Assembly (NCBI RefSeq): GCF_900454835.1 | Contig: NZ_UGTM01000001.1 | Span: forward strand, 1,550,501 to 1,614,500 | DNA from: Prevotella denticola | Lineage (GTDB): Bacteria; Bacteroidota; Bacteroidia; Bacteroidales; Bacteroidaceae | Reading direction: 5' to 3' | DNA: 64,000 nucleotides | Shown here: one piece after another, positions 18,377-28,216 of the stretch | Layout of the letters: each line of letters starts with the position of its first letter | How positions within the stretch are numbered: the stretch's first letter is position 1 | Made by a program: the position numbers and the translations under genes | Notes under the pieces: generated by a model | Database searches by the model: none | Seen by the model: only the letters and a program-made list of their open reading frames with translations | Told to the model about the DNA's origin: nothing

Positions 18377-19273
18377 TTACAAAACATCTTCTTCTGTAAA
18401 ACCTGAAGTTTTTAAGATAATATCTTTGACACTTTGATATGGAATACAGCTATAAGCTTCTTTTAATCTGGTTTCCATCTCTATTACTCTGTTTTCTGAT
18501 ATCTTCTGCAAGAAATACCTGAAAACACAATATGCTCCTGACAGCATTGTCCTACGAACTTTTAAATCCCCTAATGGCCCTTTACTTATGGCTTTAGGTA
18601 ACCTAAGATCGAAAAGTACTTTTCCGTGTGCACAACAGTTACGTAAATGTCTGACCGTATTTATGTAATTTGAAAAATTTGATGGATTTGTAATACCGTA
18701 AACTTTAGCAATATCACACCTCAGATGTTGATCCCTTAAATTATCGTACAGGTTGATTATTGTGCCAAAGGGCATGAACTCAAGTTCTTTCCATGCCGGT
18801 GCATCAGTCTTGTACTTGGTATAATGTCGGTTAATCAGTGGCTCTTGCCTAATATTCTTAAGGACATTCTTATATGTACGACTTTTTAAGAGTGAACTAT
18901 CCACAACATTATTGTCTTTATACCAACATGGAATTTTCTTATATTTATTCGATACAAGATAAACAACAGTTGTTCTAAAATTCACTTCTATGCGACTGAT
19001 ATATCGAAGTAGAATATTCCGTAAGTCGAAATCGAAATAATACAATTTAATTGCATAGTCAAAAATAGTTCCTTCCTTGAACTTGTGACTGTGTCCCTTT
19101 CCAATAGGTGGTGTCTCTTCAAAAGGAAACCAATAACAGCCCAATCGATAATAGCCAATATCGAGGAGGGCATCTTGAGCCTTTGAAACCTGTGTGAGTC
19201 CAATTTCCATACCGCAGTCACGCAGCTTTTTAATTTGTTCGTCAATAGATGTTGCGGTTTTCACATTTGTCAT
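18377..19273 (-). CDS. Abi_2 (AbiD/AbiF-type) HEPN protein
   Basis: A 298-residue protein of the Abi_2 family of abortive-infection proteins. The N-terminus has the usual SIDEQIKKLRDCGM and DIGYYRLGCYWFPF; the middle contains FDFDLRNILLRYISRIEVNF; RHLRNCCAHGKVLFD holds the R-x4-H motif (R211-H216) of HEPN ribonucleases. A phage-triggered RNA-cleaving toxin role is inferred from the family. The frame is open to 19324, but the promoter-like TATCTTTG at 19303-19296 places transcription start after the first two ATGs, so ATG 19273 is preferred. The gene is clearly more AT-rich than its neighbours, a sign of transfer. A predicted small RNA follows on the same strand. Confidence 0.85.
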   Translation of the reverse strand: MTNVKTATSIDEQIKKLRDCGMEIGLTQVSKAQDALLDIGYYRLGCYWFPFEETPPIGKGHSHKFKEGTIFDYAIKLYYFDFDLRNILLRYISRIEVNFRTTVVYLVSNKYKKIPCWYKDNNVVDSSLLKSRTYKNVLKNIRQEPLINRHYTKYKTDAPAWKELEFMPFGTIINLYDNLRDQHLRCDIAKVYGITNPSNFSNYINTVRHLRNCCAHGKVLFDLRLPKAISKGPLGDLKVRRTMLSGAYCVFRYFLQKISENRVIEMETRLKEAYSCIPYQSVKDIILKTSGFTEEDVL

Positions 19274-19295
19274 TATTTCTTTTAACTTTTTCATG

Positions 19296-19303
19296 CAAAG
19301 ATA
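19296..19303 (-). promoter_or_regulatory. -7 element of the Abi gene
   Basis: TATCTTTG on the minus strand (19303-19296), with no good -33 element at 19-21 bases. Start of transcription near 19290 would leave a leader of roughly 15-17 bases before ATG 19273. Confidence 0.5.
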
Positions 19304-19638
19304 ACAAAAGTTTCCGATTTGCATGGAATCTTATCAGGAGAATGTGCGGAGAAAATAGAAAGGCTGCGGGAGAAGCTGCCATTTTCTATTCGCGGCCCGA
19401 AGATGAGGCTACAAACACACATACACTTTCTGAATACAAGAAACGAAATGGCAGGAAAGACACAGGAATTTCCGAATAATTGTCCTGATAAATTACCACT
19501 TCCTTGCCAGTAGAACAAGTGAAAAGAACTGTTCGCCGGACGACAAGGAGAAACTGACAGCACACAGCGAGAAAGGACATCATCCAGATTTATAAACTTC
19601 TTATAATCAACAAGATAAAGAACACCTTTCAAAAGAGG

Positions 19639-19770
19639 CTTAGTTGCGTCCCTAACAGGCCTTAGTTGCGATGCAAGTAAGCATTAACTGGAAGCCAATC
19701 AGGCATCAGTTGGAACGCAAGTTGTACCCGTTTGAAATCCAGGTGACTGATTCTCCGTTTACAGGTGACT
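19639..19770 (+). repeat. Degenerate tandem array, 22-bp period, six units
   Basis: Six consecutive 22-base units, starting at 19639, 19661, 19683, 19705, 19727 and 19749. Units 1-2 share CTTAGTTGCG; units 1 and 3 end in CAGGC; units 5-6 end in CAGGTGACT. Units have a central CAA or CCA around position 14-16 and partly self-complementary arms (GTTG...CAAC). Divergence is high but the register is kept exactly. No coding role is seen. Confidence 0.6.
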
Positions 19771-20224
19771 GGCATGAACAAGAACAACCGGTGCTTTTGA
19801 GCTATAATTGTAAAAATCCTTTATCTTTAAAGGAGGGTGACATACAAAAGTCCCTGGGCGAGGTACAGGAATACAGACATTAAGGACAAGGGATAAGAAT
19901 CGGTTGTAATATCAGATCAAGCAGGGTGAGCAAACAACAAAGAATCTGTTTTACAGCATAAAACCATTCCGGCTGATTCTAAAAGAAAGGATGCGCCCGA
20001 CACTTCAATTCTTTGCAGAGCTTACGTTAAATGGTATGTTACATTTACAAAAACAAAAGCAATGGGGATATCAGCTTCAGGCATTCTCTACTGCATACGA
20101 ACAAGCCGGATAAAACAGAGTTGTAAGGAAATTACATACATATCCGTAAATATACCAATTTTCAGAAGACACATTTTTTTGATAAGAAATAGTGATATTT
20201 ATCTATTAATTCAACAAAATATAG
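19771..20224. other. Intergenic region without a supported gene
   Basis: The frames that cross this stretch are short and have no recognisable product. CCTTTATCTTTAAAGG near 19820 is a perfect short hairpin. Composition turns AT-rich from about 20040. It may be decayed mobile or defence DNA, but nothing identifiable remains. Confidence 0.35.
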
Positions 20225-20238
20225 TATATTTGCACCCG

Positions 20239-20665
20239 ATAAGAAACTGACACATCTGCCAGACAATAAAAATAATTGCGCAATAGCGCAAAAGGCGGAG
20301 ATAGTCAAGGACAGGATACCGACAATGACTACATTTATATTGACATACATACGACATTCTTAATCTCAGCAAATTCCTGCCGTTGTCATGCGACACTGTT
20401 CCGCAGACACCGGGAGAAACTGTCGGATACACACATCGCACATCCGTCGGAACAGATGCCGGATAGACGCTGCTGCCTGTCCCAAAGGAAGGCTGCTGCC
20501 AGAGGAAGACGAGGGAAGACAATCCCTCCCGACGAGTACAACAACAATGGAAAGAAAAGGTCTTAGTTACATTAACAGAAGGAAATAACTACCAAAATCC
20601 TATTATTATGGGATATTTTTAGTTACCAGTGGGACTTCATCGTGAGATGGGGTCCCACATCTTTT
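20239..20665 (+). ncRNA. Possible untranslated transcript between a -7 box and a strong terminator
   Basis: TATATTTG at 20225-20232 (no clear -33 partner) is followed 400 bases later by a strong terminator on the same strand with no convincing gene between. A TTGCGC-AATA-GCGCAA hairpin lies at 20276-20291. Only tiny frames exist, the last being a 13-codon peptide at 20549-20590 (MERKGLSYINRRK). I could not match it to RNase P RNA, tmRNA, SRP RNA or 6S RNA by their conserved bases. It could be an RNA gene or the remains of a lost gene's leader. Confidence 0.3.
20629..20665 (+). terminator. Strong terminator with GTGA tetraloop
   Basis: GTGGGACTTCATC (20629-20641) pairs with GATGGGGTCCCAC (20646-20658) over 13 base pairs including two G-U pairs, closing a GTGA tetraloop, followed by ATCTTTTATTG. 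Confidence 0.8.
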
Positions 20666-20853
20666 ATTGCCGACAGGCGGACGGATAGACAGATCGGCAC
20701 AGATGACGGGCAAGCTGTCAAGTGGTCCTTCCCATTCACCTGATAAAGTGTTTGACCGGCAACAGGCGGCATTCCGTTTCATGACATTTATCCCGTAAGC
20801 AAATGAAAACAACAATCACACTCACATTCTGCTGAGATACCGTTTCTTTTCCG

Positions 20854-20861
20854 TATCTTTG
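20854..20861 (+). promoter_or_regulatory. -7 element of the peroxiredoxin gene
   Basis: TATCTTTG at 20854-20861, 36 bases before ATG 20898. The -33 region is not clearly conserved. Confidence 0.55.
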
Positions 20862-20897
20862 CCGACGGAATACAAATCCATCAAACACAAAGAAAAC

Positions 20898-21356
20898 ATG
20901 AACATAGGAGACAAAGCACCGGAAATCCTGGGAACAGATCAGGACGGGAAAGAAATCAGACTGAGTGACTATAAAGGACAGAAGGTCGTACTCTACTTCT
21001 ATCCGAAGGACTCGACAGCGGGCTGCACGGCACAGGCCTGCAACCTGCGCGACAACTATGACGCACTGAGAGCCAAGGGGTATGCTGTCGTCGGTGTCAG
21101 CATACAGGACGAGAAATCACACAGGAAATTCATCGAGAAGAACGGACTGCCTTTTCCGCTCATTGCCGACACAGACCTGAAACTGGTGGAGACCTTCGGC
21201 GTGTACGGCGAGAAGAAAATGTACGGACGCACCTATATGGGCACTTACCGCACTACCTTCATCCTCAACGAAGACGGCATCGTCGAGCGCATCCTCGGCC
21301 CCAGACAAATCAGGACCAAGGACCACGCAGCGCAGATTCTTGCCGAAGACAAATAG
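20898..21356 (+). CDS. bcp: Thioredoxin-dependent peroxiredoxin (Bcp/PrxQ)
   Basis: A 152-residue AhpC/TSA-fold protein from ATG 20898; the frame extends to 20859 but that part overlaps the promoter. YFYPKDSTAGCTAQACNLRD carries the peroxidatic cysteine with the second cysteine five residues later, the arrangement of atypical two-cysteine Bcp enzymes, and YMGTYRTTFILNEDGIVERI is the conserved C-terminal strand region. It reduces hydroperoxides in the cytoplasm using thioredoxin. It is a single-gene unit. Confidence 0.92.
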   Translation: MNIGDKAPEILGTDQDGKEIRLSDYKGQKVVLYFYPKDSTAGCTAQACNLRDNYDALRAKGYAVVGVSIQDEKSHRKFIEKNGLPFPLIADTDLKLVETFGVYGEKKMYGRTYMGTYRTTFILNEDGIVERILGPRQIRTKDHAAQILAEDK

Positions 21357-21441
21357 ACACGGTACAGAAACCGGGGACGAAAGAGTCGCGACAGTGCCGT
21401 CATCACCTGCCGGACCTCCGGAAGAGGACAAGAAAAAGAAA

Positions 21442-21471
21442 GCCCCGGCTCCACATTCCGTGAAGCTGGGG
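21442..21471 (-). terminator. Terminator of the 27-residue peptide gene
   Basis: GCCCC-GCT-CAC (21442 onward) pairs with GTG-AGC-GGGGC (ending 21471) with two internal mismatches and a 5-base loop. On the minus strand the stem is followed by TTTCTTTTTCTTG, so it suits the minus-strand peptide gene rather than the peroxiredoxin gene. Confidence 0.75.
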
Positions 21472-21513
21472 CACTGTCCTTTCTCTCAAACTTCTAAATT
21501 ACGTTTTTTGAAC

Positions 21514-21597
21514 TCAGGCAGCGATGTGGTTGTTCACGTTTACTGCCTTTGCTACCAATGCTGCAACTACTACAGCGGCTAATACTACTGAAATCAT
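21514..21597 (-). CDS. 27-residue hydrophobic membrane peptide
   Basis: A 28-codon frame read on the minus strand from ATG 21597 to TGA 21514: MISVVLAAVVVAALVAKAV followed by NVNNHIAA. Residues 2-15 are almost entirely small hydrophobics, enough for one membrane helix, with a short polar tail. AAGGTAAGAAG lies just upstream as a purine-rich leader. A full promoter sits 73 bases upstream and a terminator 43 bases downstream, so this is a complete monocistronic unit. The 5' leader contains a perfect GGAGAC-agagg-GTCTCC hairpin. Function unknown; a small inner-membrane protein or a hydrophobic type I-like toxin are both possible. Confidence 0.6.
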   Translation of the reverse strand: MISVVLAAVVVAALVAKAVNVNNHIAA

Positions 21598-21669
21598 AAT
21601 CTTCTTACCTTTTAATGGAGACCCTCTGTCTCCTGTTCTCAAATATGTTATCCTTAATCTTTACGCCTG

Positions 21670-21700
21670 CAAAAGTAGAAAGAATTAAGCCGGCGGGCAA
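21670..21700 (-). promoter_or_regulatory. Promoter of the 27-residue peptide gene
   Basis: Minus strand: TTG (21700-21698), 20 bases, TACTTTTG (21677-21670). Confidence 0.7.
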
Positions 21701-21781
21701 GCAAAATGCCCCTGGGCTGCACTTTTCCGCCATATTAATTACCTTGCGTCAAGCCGGTTGACATTCGTCAAGCACATAAAG

Positions 21782-21813
21782 TTTGCTGTTCTCGAATATT
21801 TCAAGTACCTTTG
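21782..21813 (+). promoter_or_regulatory. Promoter of the helicase gene
   Basis: TTTG (21782-21785), 20 bases, TACCTTTG (21806-21813), matching both consensus elements; ATG 21843 follows about 25 bases after the expected start site. Confidence 0.8.
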
Positions 21814-21842
21814 TTCATCCAAACCGACAAACACACAGAAGT

Positions 21843-23996
21843 ATGGAAAAGAACCAGGAACTGCGCAACGCATGGGAGTTTGTTGAACATACAGGCATAA
21901 GCATATTCCTTACAGGAAAGGCGGGGACGGGCAAGACGACATTTCTACGCACCATCAAAGAACAAAGCAGCAAGCGGACCGTCGTCGTCGCTCCGACAGG
22001 CGTGGCTGCCATCAATGCCGGAGGAATGACGATCCATTCGTTCTTCCAGCTGCCCTTGTCCCCCTTCATCCCCAACGCCAGCATCAGAAACCGCTTTAAC
22101 TACAGCAAGGAGAAACGCAGAATTATGCGCACCCTCGACCTGCTGGTCATCGACGAGATAAGCATGGTAAGGTCTGACGTGCTGGATGCCATCGACTCCG
22201 TACTGCGCCGTTTCCGCGAACACGACAGACCCTTCGGGGGCGTACAGCTGCTCATGATCGGCGACCTGCAGCAGCTCACGCCTGTCGTGACACCGGAAGA
22301 GGAGAAACTGTTGCAGCAGTATTACGATACGCCTTACTTCTTCGGATCGAAAGCGTTGCACAGCATCAGCTACGTGACCATCGAACTGACACACGTCTAC
22401 CGCCAGCAGGACGACACCTTCATCAACCTGCTCAACAATATCAGAGAAGGGCACGCCACGGCTGCCGACCTGCAGCGGCTGAACAGACAATGCCAACCCG
22501 CTTTCCAGCCGGAAACCGGAAGCGACTACATCCGACTGACCACGCACAACCGGATGGCAGAGAGCTACAATGAAGAACAGCTGCGCAACCTGCCTTCAAA
22601 AGCCTGCACGTTCAGAGCAGAGACTGACGGCAACTTTCCGGAATACAGCTACCCGGCCGACTTCAACCTCACCCTGAAGAAGGGGGCACAGGTGATGTTC
22701 ATCCGCAACGACAACAACGGACGCTACTACAACGGACGCATCGGACACGTGACTTACGTTGACAGCAGCAAGATTGTTGTCCTGTGTCCCGGAGACGATG
22801 AAGCCATCGAGGTGGAGGCGGAGACATGGGAGAACACGAAATACACGCTGAACGAACGGACGAAACAGATTGAGGCCGAGGTGCAGGGCACTTTCAGACA
22901 GTATCCGCTGCGCCTCGCATGGGCGATAACCATACACAAAAGCCAGGGACTGACCTTCGAACACGCCATTATCGACGCACAGGCAGCCTTTGCCTCAGGA
23001 CAGGTATATGTCGCCCTAAGCCGCTGCAAGACCCTGGAAGGGCTCGTCCTGGCCTCCCCCATCAGCAGCCAGGCGATCATCAACGACAGCCGCGTAAGCG
23101 ACTACATATTCCACCAGACCGAACAAGCAGCACGAAGCATCCAGGCTCTGCCCGCCCTGAAAGAAGAGTACTACCGGCAACTGCTCATAGAACTGTTCAC
23201 ATTCAGCGAAATCAAGGCAGCAGAAGCAGCACTCTTCAGGGTGCTGACGGAATTCTTCTTCAAGTTCCCGAAGATTACAGCCCTCCATAAGATGGCACTC
23301 GCCGATTTGGAGACACGCATCATGACTGTATCGATGAAATGGGGAAATCTTATCCGAAAGATGACTGCCGGACAGCTGCATGAACAGGACTTTATGGAAA
23401 GGATCAGAAAAGGCACACTCTATTTCCACAGCCAGCTGACAGAACTGTTCAGCCATATGCTCAATATGACAAAAGAGCTGCAGACGAACAACAAGACTGC
23501 CGCAAAGCGGTTTGAAGCGGCATTCTCCGAGCTTCAGCAGACTTACAATGCCAAATGCAATCTGCTGGAAAGCATCAGGGAAGAAGGATTCTCCATACCC
23601 CGATACCTGGCAGCAAAGCAGGAAGCCATCCTCAACAGTCTTGACGATGGAAAGGGAAGAAAACGCAGGAAGAAAGAGGCTGGCACACCACCAGCGACTC
23701 CCAGGCCAAGTACCAACGAGGTGACCTTCAGCCTCTTCAAGGAAGGCAGGAAGATTGAAGAAATTGCAAAGGAGCGGGGATTAACCGCCGGAACGATTCA
23801 GGGACACCTCATCCCTTACATCCAGAAAGGGGACATAAGGATAGAAGAGGTAATGGGCAGTTCCAAAGTCAATCTCATTAAAAGAGTCATAAAGGCCGTG
23901 GGGACTGACAGCGGCATGAGACCCATCAAAGAACTCTGTCCGTCCGACATAACCTACAACGACATCCTGATGGTGATGAAAACGACGCCCCACTGA
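21843..23996 (+). CDS. PIF1-like SF1 helicase with C-terminal helix-turn-helix domain
   Basis: A 717-residue ATPase from ATG 21843. The N-terminal half is a superfamily 1 helicase related to PIF1: Walker A FLTGKAGTGKTTFL (about residues 21-34), VAPTGVAAINAGG (motif Ia), VIDEISMVRSD (Walker B), GDLQQLTPV (motif III), and AITIHKSQGLTFEHAI and YVALSRCKTLEGL (motifs V-VI). After a basic KGRKRRKKEA stretch, residues about 630-717 form a helix-turn-helix domain like those at the ends of RecQ-type helicases. It probably unwinds DNA during repair or replication; the partner is unknown. Confidence 0.88.
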   Translation: MEKNQELRNAWEFVEHTGISIFLTGKAGTGKTTFLRTIKEQSSKRTVVVAPTGVAAINAGGMTIHSFFQLPLSPFIPNASIRNRFNYSKEKRRIMRTLDLLVIDEISMVRSDVLDAIDSVLRRFREHDRPFGGVQLLMIGDLQQLTPVVTPEEEKLLQQYYDTPYFFGSKALHSISYVTIELTHVYRQQDDTFINLLNNIREGHATAADLQRLNRQCQPAFQPETGSDYIRLTTHNRMAESYNEEQLRNLPSKACTFRAETDGNFPEYSYPADFNLTLKKGAQVMFIRNDNNGRYYNGRIGHVTYVDSSKIVVLCPGDDEAIEVEAETWENTKYTLNERTKQIEAEVQGTFRQYPLRLAWAITIHKSQGLTFEHAIIDAQAAFASGQVYVALSRCKTLEGLVLASPISSQAIINDSRVSDYIFHQTEQAARSIQALPALKEEYYRQLLIELFTFSEIKAAEAALFRVLTEFFFKFPKITALHKMALADLETRIMTVSMKWGNLIRKMTAGQLHEQDFMERIRKGTLYFHSQLTELFSHMLNMTKELQTNNKTAAKRFEAAFSELQQTYNAKCNLLESIREEGFSIPRYLAAKQEAILNSLDDGKGRKRRKKEAGTPPATPRPSTNEVTFSLFKEGRKIEEIAKERGLTAGTIQGHLIPYIQKGDIRIEEVMGSSKVNLIKRVIKAVGTDSGMRPIKELCPSDITYNDILMVMKTTPH

Positions 23997-24150
23997 CAAC
24001 GCCGGAAGACAGAACCAAAGACTCAGGAAAGAGACACCACGGAAGAGGGAAACAGCTGATGAAACAGATGAAAAAAACAATGCAAGTAATAAAATGTACC
24101 GCATACAACATTTTTTGTGCTGCAGGAAAAAGAAAAAGGACTGTTTGACC

Positions 24151-24180
24151 TTGTTTTCTGCAGAAAAAGTTTTATCTTTG
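24151..24180 (+). promoter_or_regulatory. Promoter of the predicted RNA at 24.2 kb
   Basis: TTG (24151-24153), 19 bases, TATCTTTG (24173-24180), followed by GCACG. Confidence 0.75.
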
Positions 24181-24186
24181 CACGCC

Positions 24187-24378
24187 GATTCAAAACAATT
24201 ATTGAGCAGCAATCAAATTACGTTTAAATAGTTATTAGTTAGTTAATAGTCATTTTTAGTAGCCGGAACACCCCTCGTGATGAAGAGTAACCGGCAAAAC
24301 CTTTAAATAATAAATTTAAGTTATTTAGTTAAGTGGCTGAGTGTATGTCTGCGTGAGCAGGTATACACTTTTTCTTTT
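24187..24378 (+). ncRNA. Predicted structured small RNA (about 190 nt)
   Basis: A consensus promoter and a very strong terminator bracket about 190 bases without any credible open frame. The 5' part around 24218-24240 and the 3' part around 24303-24330 are AU-rich and can pair imperfectly over some 20 bases, making a long bubble-containing rod capped by a GCCGG...CCGGC hairpin (24261-24293). The separate terminator hairpin follows. Length and rod shape resemble 6S RNA, but I cannot confirm homology. It could instead be a regulatory RNA, or a leader that ends before glutamine synthetase, although that gene has its own promoter 100 bases further on. Confidence 0.6.
24341..24378 (+). terminator. 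Strong terminator with GTGA tetraloop
   Basis: GTGTATGTCTGC (24341-24352) pairs with GCAGGTATACAC (24357-24368) over 12 base pairs including two G-U pairs around a GTGA tetraloop, then TTTTTCTTTT. Confidence 0.88.
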
Positions 24379-24481
24379 CATGCCTTTTCCGGCATTCCTC
24401 GTCTGTTGATTCCAGTACAGGATTCTTTCCTGAGAAGCACAGACACTTCCGGAAAGATTCGGTACATATCTCCTGAAATAC

Positions 24482-24513
24482 TTTGCAGAATAATGGGAAA
24501 ATACGTAATTTTG
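24482..24513 (+). promoter_or_regulatory. Promoter of glutamine synthetase
   Basis: TTTG (24482-24485), 20 bases, TAATTTTG (24506-24513); ATG 24546 follows. Confidence 0.78.
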
Positions 24514-24545
24514 CAGCAGAAAGTTCCATTTTTAAGGTAAGAAAC

Positions 24546-26735
<2,190 letters not shown>

Positions 26736-26786
26736 AAACGACGGTTTCATCGTATTCCTGAGCCGTAATAAAGCCCTGAAGAAAGA

Positions 26787-26897
26787 CTGTTTCAAAATGT
26801 GTATCCATGAGTAAATTGATTTACGAATGCCCCCTGTATCCGTAAACAAAAGCCTGTGGCAGGTATCCTAAGCACGTGTGCCTGTATTTTGAAACAG
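26787..26897. repeat. Inverted repeat unit ending in CTGTTTCAAAAT
   Basis: CTGTTTCAAAAT (26787-26798) is repeated inverted as ATTTTGAAACAG (26886-26897), enclosing 87 bases without a frame. A T-run follows the right arm. It could be a small non-autonomous mobile element or a large terminator behind glnN. Confidence 0.45.
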
Positions 26898-26955
26898 CCT
26901 TTTTCCGTTTGTCATAAGCAACAATCCAAGAAGAAAAAATCTGTACTCTCGAATT

Positions 26956-27040
26956 ATCTTCACGGAAAAAAGAAATTCTTTACATGAAAAGAAACATTTA
27001 TCTTCATGAAAAAAAGAATTTCTTTTCATGTAAATAATTG
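26956..27040. repeat. 22-bp-period tandem array, TTCATGAA core
   Basis: Units begin at 26956, 26978, 27000 and 27022. Each has a C-T-T-x-x-CATG-A-A core at the same position (CTTCACGG, CTTTACATGAA, CTTCATGAA, CTTTTCATG) followed by an A-rich stretch with AAGAAA or AAGAAT. The core is a palindrome. The remaining bases of 26736-27169 hold no supported gene. Confidence 0.65.
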
Positions 27041-27080
27041 ACAACAGGCTGTATGCGATTTTCGTCATATATACAAAGAA

Positions 27081-27116
27081 AAAGACAGACAACCCATTAA
27101 ACCAATGGATTGTCTG
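27081..27116 (-). terminator. Terminator after the glycine-lipid genes
   Basis: CAGACAACCCATT (27086-27098) pairs with AATGGATTGTCTG (27104-27116) with one mismatch and a 5-base loop. On the minus strand it is followed by a T-rich TCTTTTTCTTTG. Confidence 0.8.
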
Positions 27117-27169
27117 CCTTTTCTGCCATTCTCAAATACTGTTGAAAAAGCGACCCGCCCTTTCCGCTA

Positions 27170-28195
27170 TCACTTCTCCTTGTAGATAACGTTGTTGGCA
27201 CCGCTGGTGAACTTCAGTGCCTCCGGATGTTCCGCAACAAAACTTTCGATATGCCGGATGCGCTTTTCCTCGAAGATTTCGTCGACAGCAATGAGGATAC
27301 CCGTTTCTTCCACATCACCGAATCCATAGTTGATGGCCGTTCCGAAGAGCTTCATTGTCGGCGAAAGATTCATATAGGCATTTACCAGGGGCGGAATGTT
27401 ATAGCCCAGTTCGCGCACCTCACGGTTCAAGATTTTATAGTCTTCCTTGAAGTTCCTTCCCTGGAAGACCGCCTCAAGCTCCTTCTCCGGCGTATCTATT
27501 TTCAACGGTTTAATCGGAAGGATGAGATTATCCTTGTCGTCAAAATATTTCTTCAGGAAATAGAGAATCATATCCCTTCCACGACGGATATAAGAGGGGT
27601 ACATCGTCATCTTGCCAAAGAAATACTTACAGTCAGGGTTCAGGACCGTCAAAGCACCAAGTCCGTCCCAAAGATTGTCGAGTGCAAAGATACTCTTCGA
27701 GTTCCTTCTTACGTTCTGGTACTCCAGCGAGACAAACGAACGCCCCAGCTCGACAGTATAAGGCGCATACTCCTCCATGAATCTGTCAGAGAAACGGAAC
27801 ATATGGCTCGTAGCCAGCACCGGCTGCCCGTCCGAGGCTGTTTCCCAGTCGCTCCCGAAGATGTAACGGTAACCTCCGATAATCTCCTCTGCCTCCGGAT
27901 TCCAGACGATCAGCTGCCGGCAGCAGTTCTCCCTCGTGTCGAATTCATCGATATCCATCGACTTGCCCGTACCCCCGCCTGCCGTGCGGAATGCTATCTC
28001 ACGCAGACGTCCAATCTCTTTCATCACGTTGGGAGCATTCTTTGCCGTCACCACGTAAATCTCGTTATGGCTCTTGTTGGTCATACGAAGCATCCTTTCA
28101 GGAGTCAGTTCATTTCTGAGCAGCTCCTTGCTGATGGGTTGGATGATTTCTTCTTCCATAATCTCTATTTGATCTTTTGCTTTCTCTACGGTCAC
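27170..28195 (-). CDS. glsB: GNAT-type N-acyltransferase (glycine lipid synthesis, GlsB-like)
   Basis: A 341-residue protein starting at GTG 28195, with AGGAAG about 10 bases upstream; an internal ATG at 28159 is an alternative. It belongs to the GNAT-fold group related to OlsB acyltransferases: KEIGRLREIAFR, then GGYRYIFGSDW and YTVELGRSFVSLEYQ. In Bacteroides, the paired genes glsB and glsA make N-acyl and then O-acyl glycine lipids, with this enzyme adding the fatty acid to the glycine amino group. The partner gene lies 21 bases upstream on the same strand, which supports the assignment. Confidence 0.82.
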   Translation of the reverse strand: MTVEKAKDQIEIMEEEIIQPISKELLRNELTPERMLRMTNKSHNEIYVVTAKNAPNVMKEIGRLREIAFRTAGGGTGKSMDIDEFDTRENCCRQLIVWNPEAEEIIGGYRYIFGSDWETASDGQPVLATSHMFRFSDRFMEEYAPYTVELGRSFVSLEYQNVRRNSKSIFALDNLWDGLGALTVLNPDCKYFFGKMTMYPSYIRRGRDMILYFLKKYFDDKDNLILPIKPLKIDTPEKELEAVFQGRNFKEDYKILNREVRELGYNIPPLVNAYMNLSPTMKLFGTAINYGFGDVEETGILIAVDEIFEEKRIRHIESFVAEHPEALKFTSGANNVIYKEK

Positions 28196-28216
28196 CTTGG
28201 CCGTCTTCCTGCGGTG

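Noticed and set aside
20239..20665. RNase P RNA or tmRNA
   Set aside because: The universally conserved bases of these RNAs are not present.
24187..24378. Riboswitch controlling glutamine synthetase
   Set aside because: The structured RNA ends in its own terminator and glnN has a separate consensus promoter; no known glutamine riboswitch core was seen. Attenuation cannot be fully excluded.
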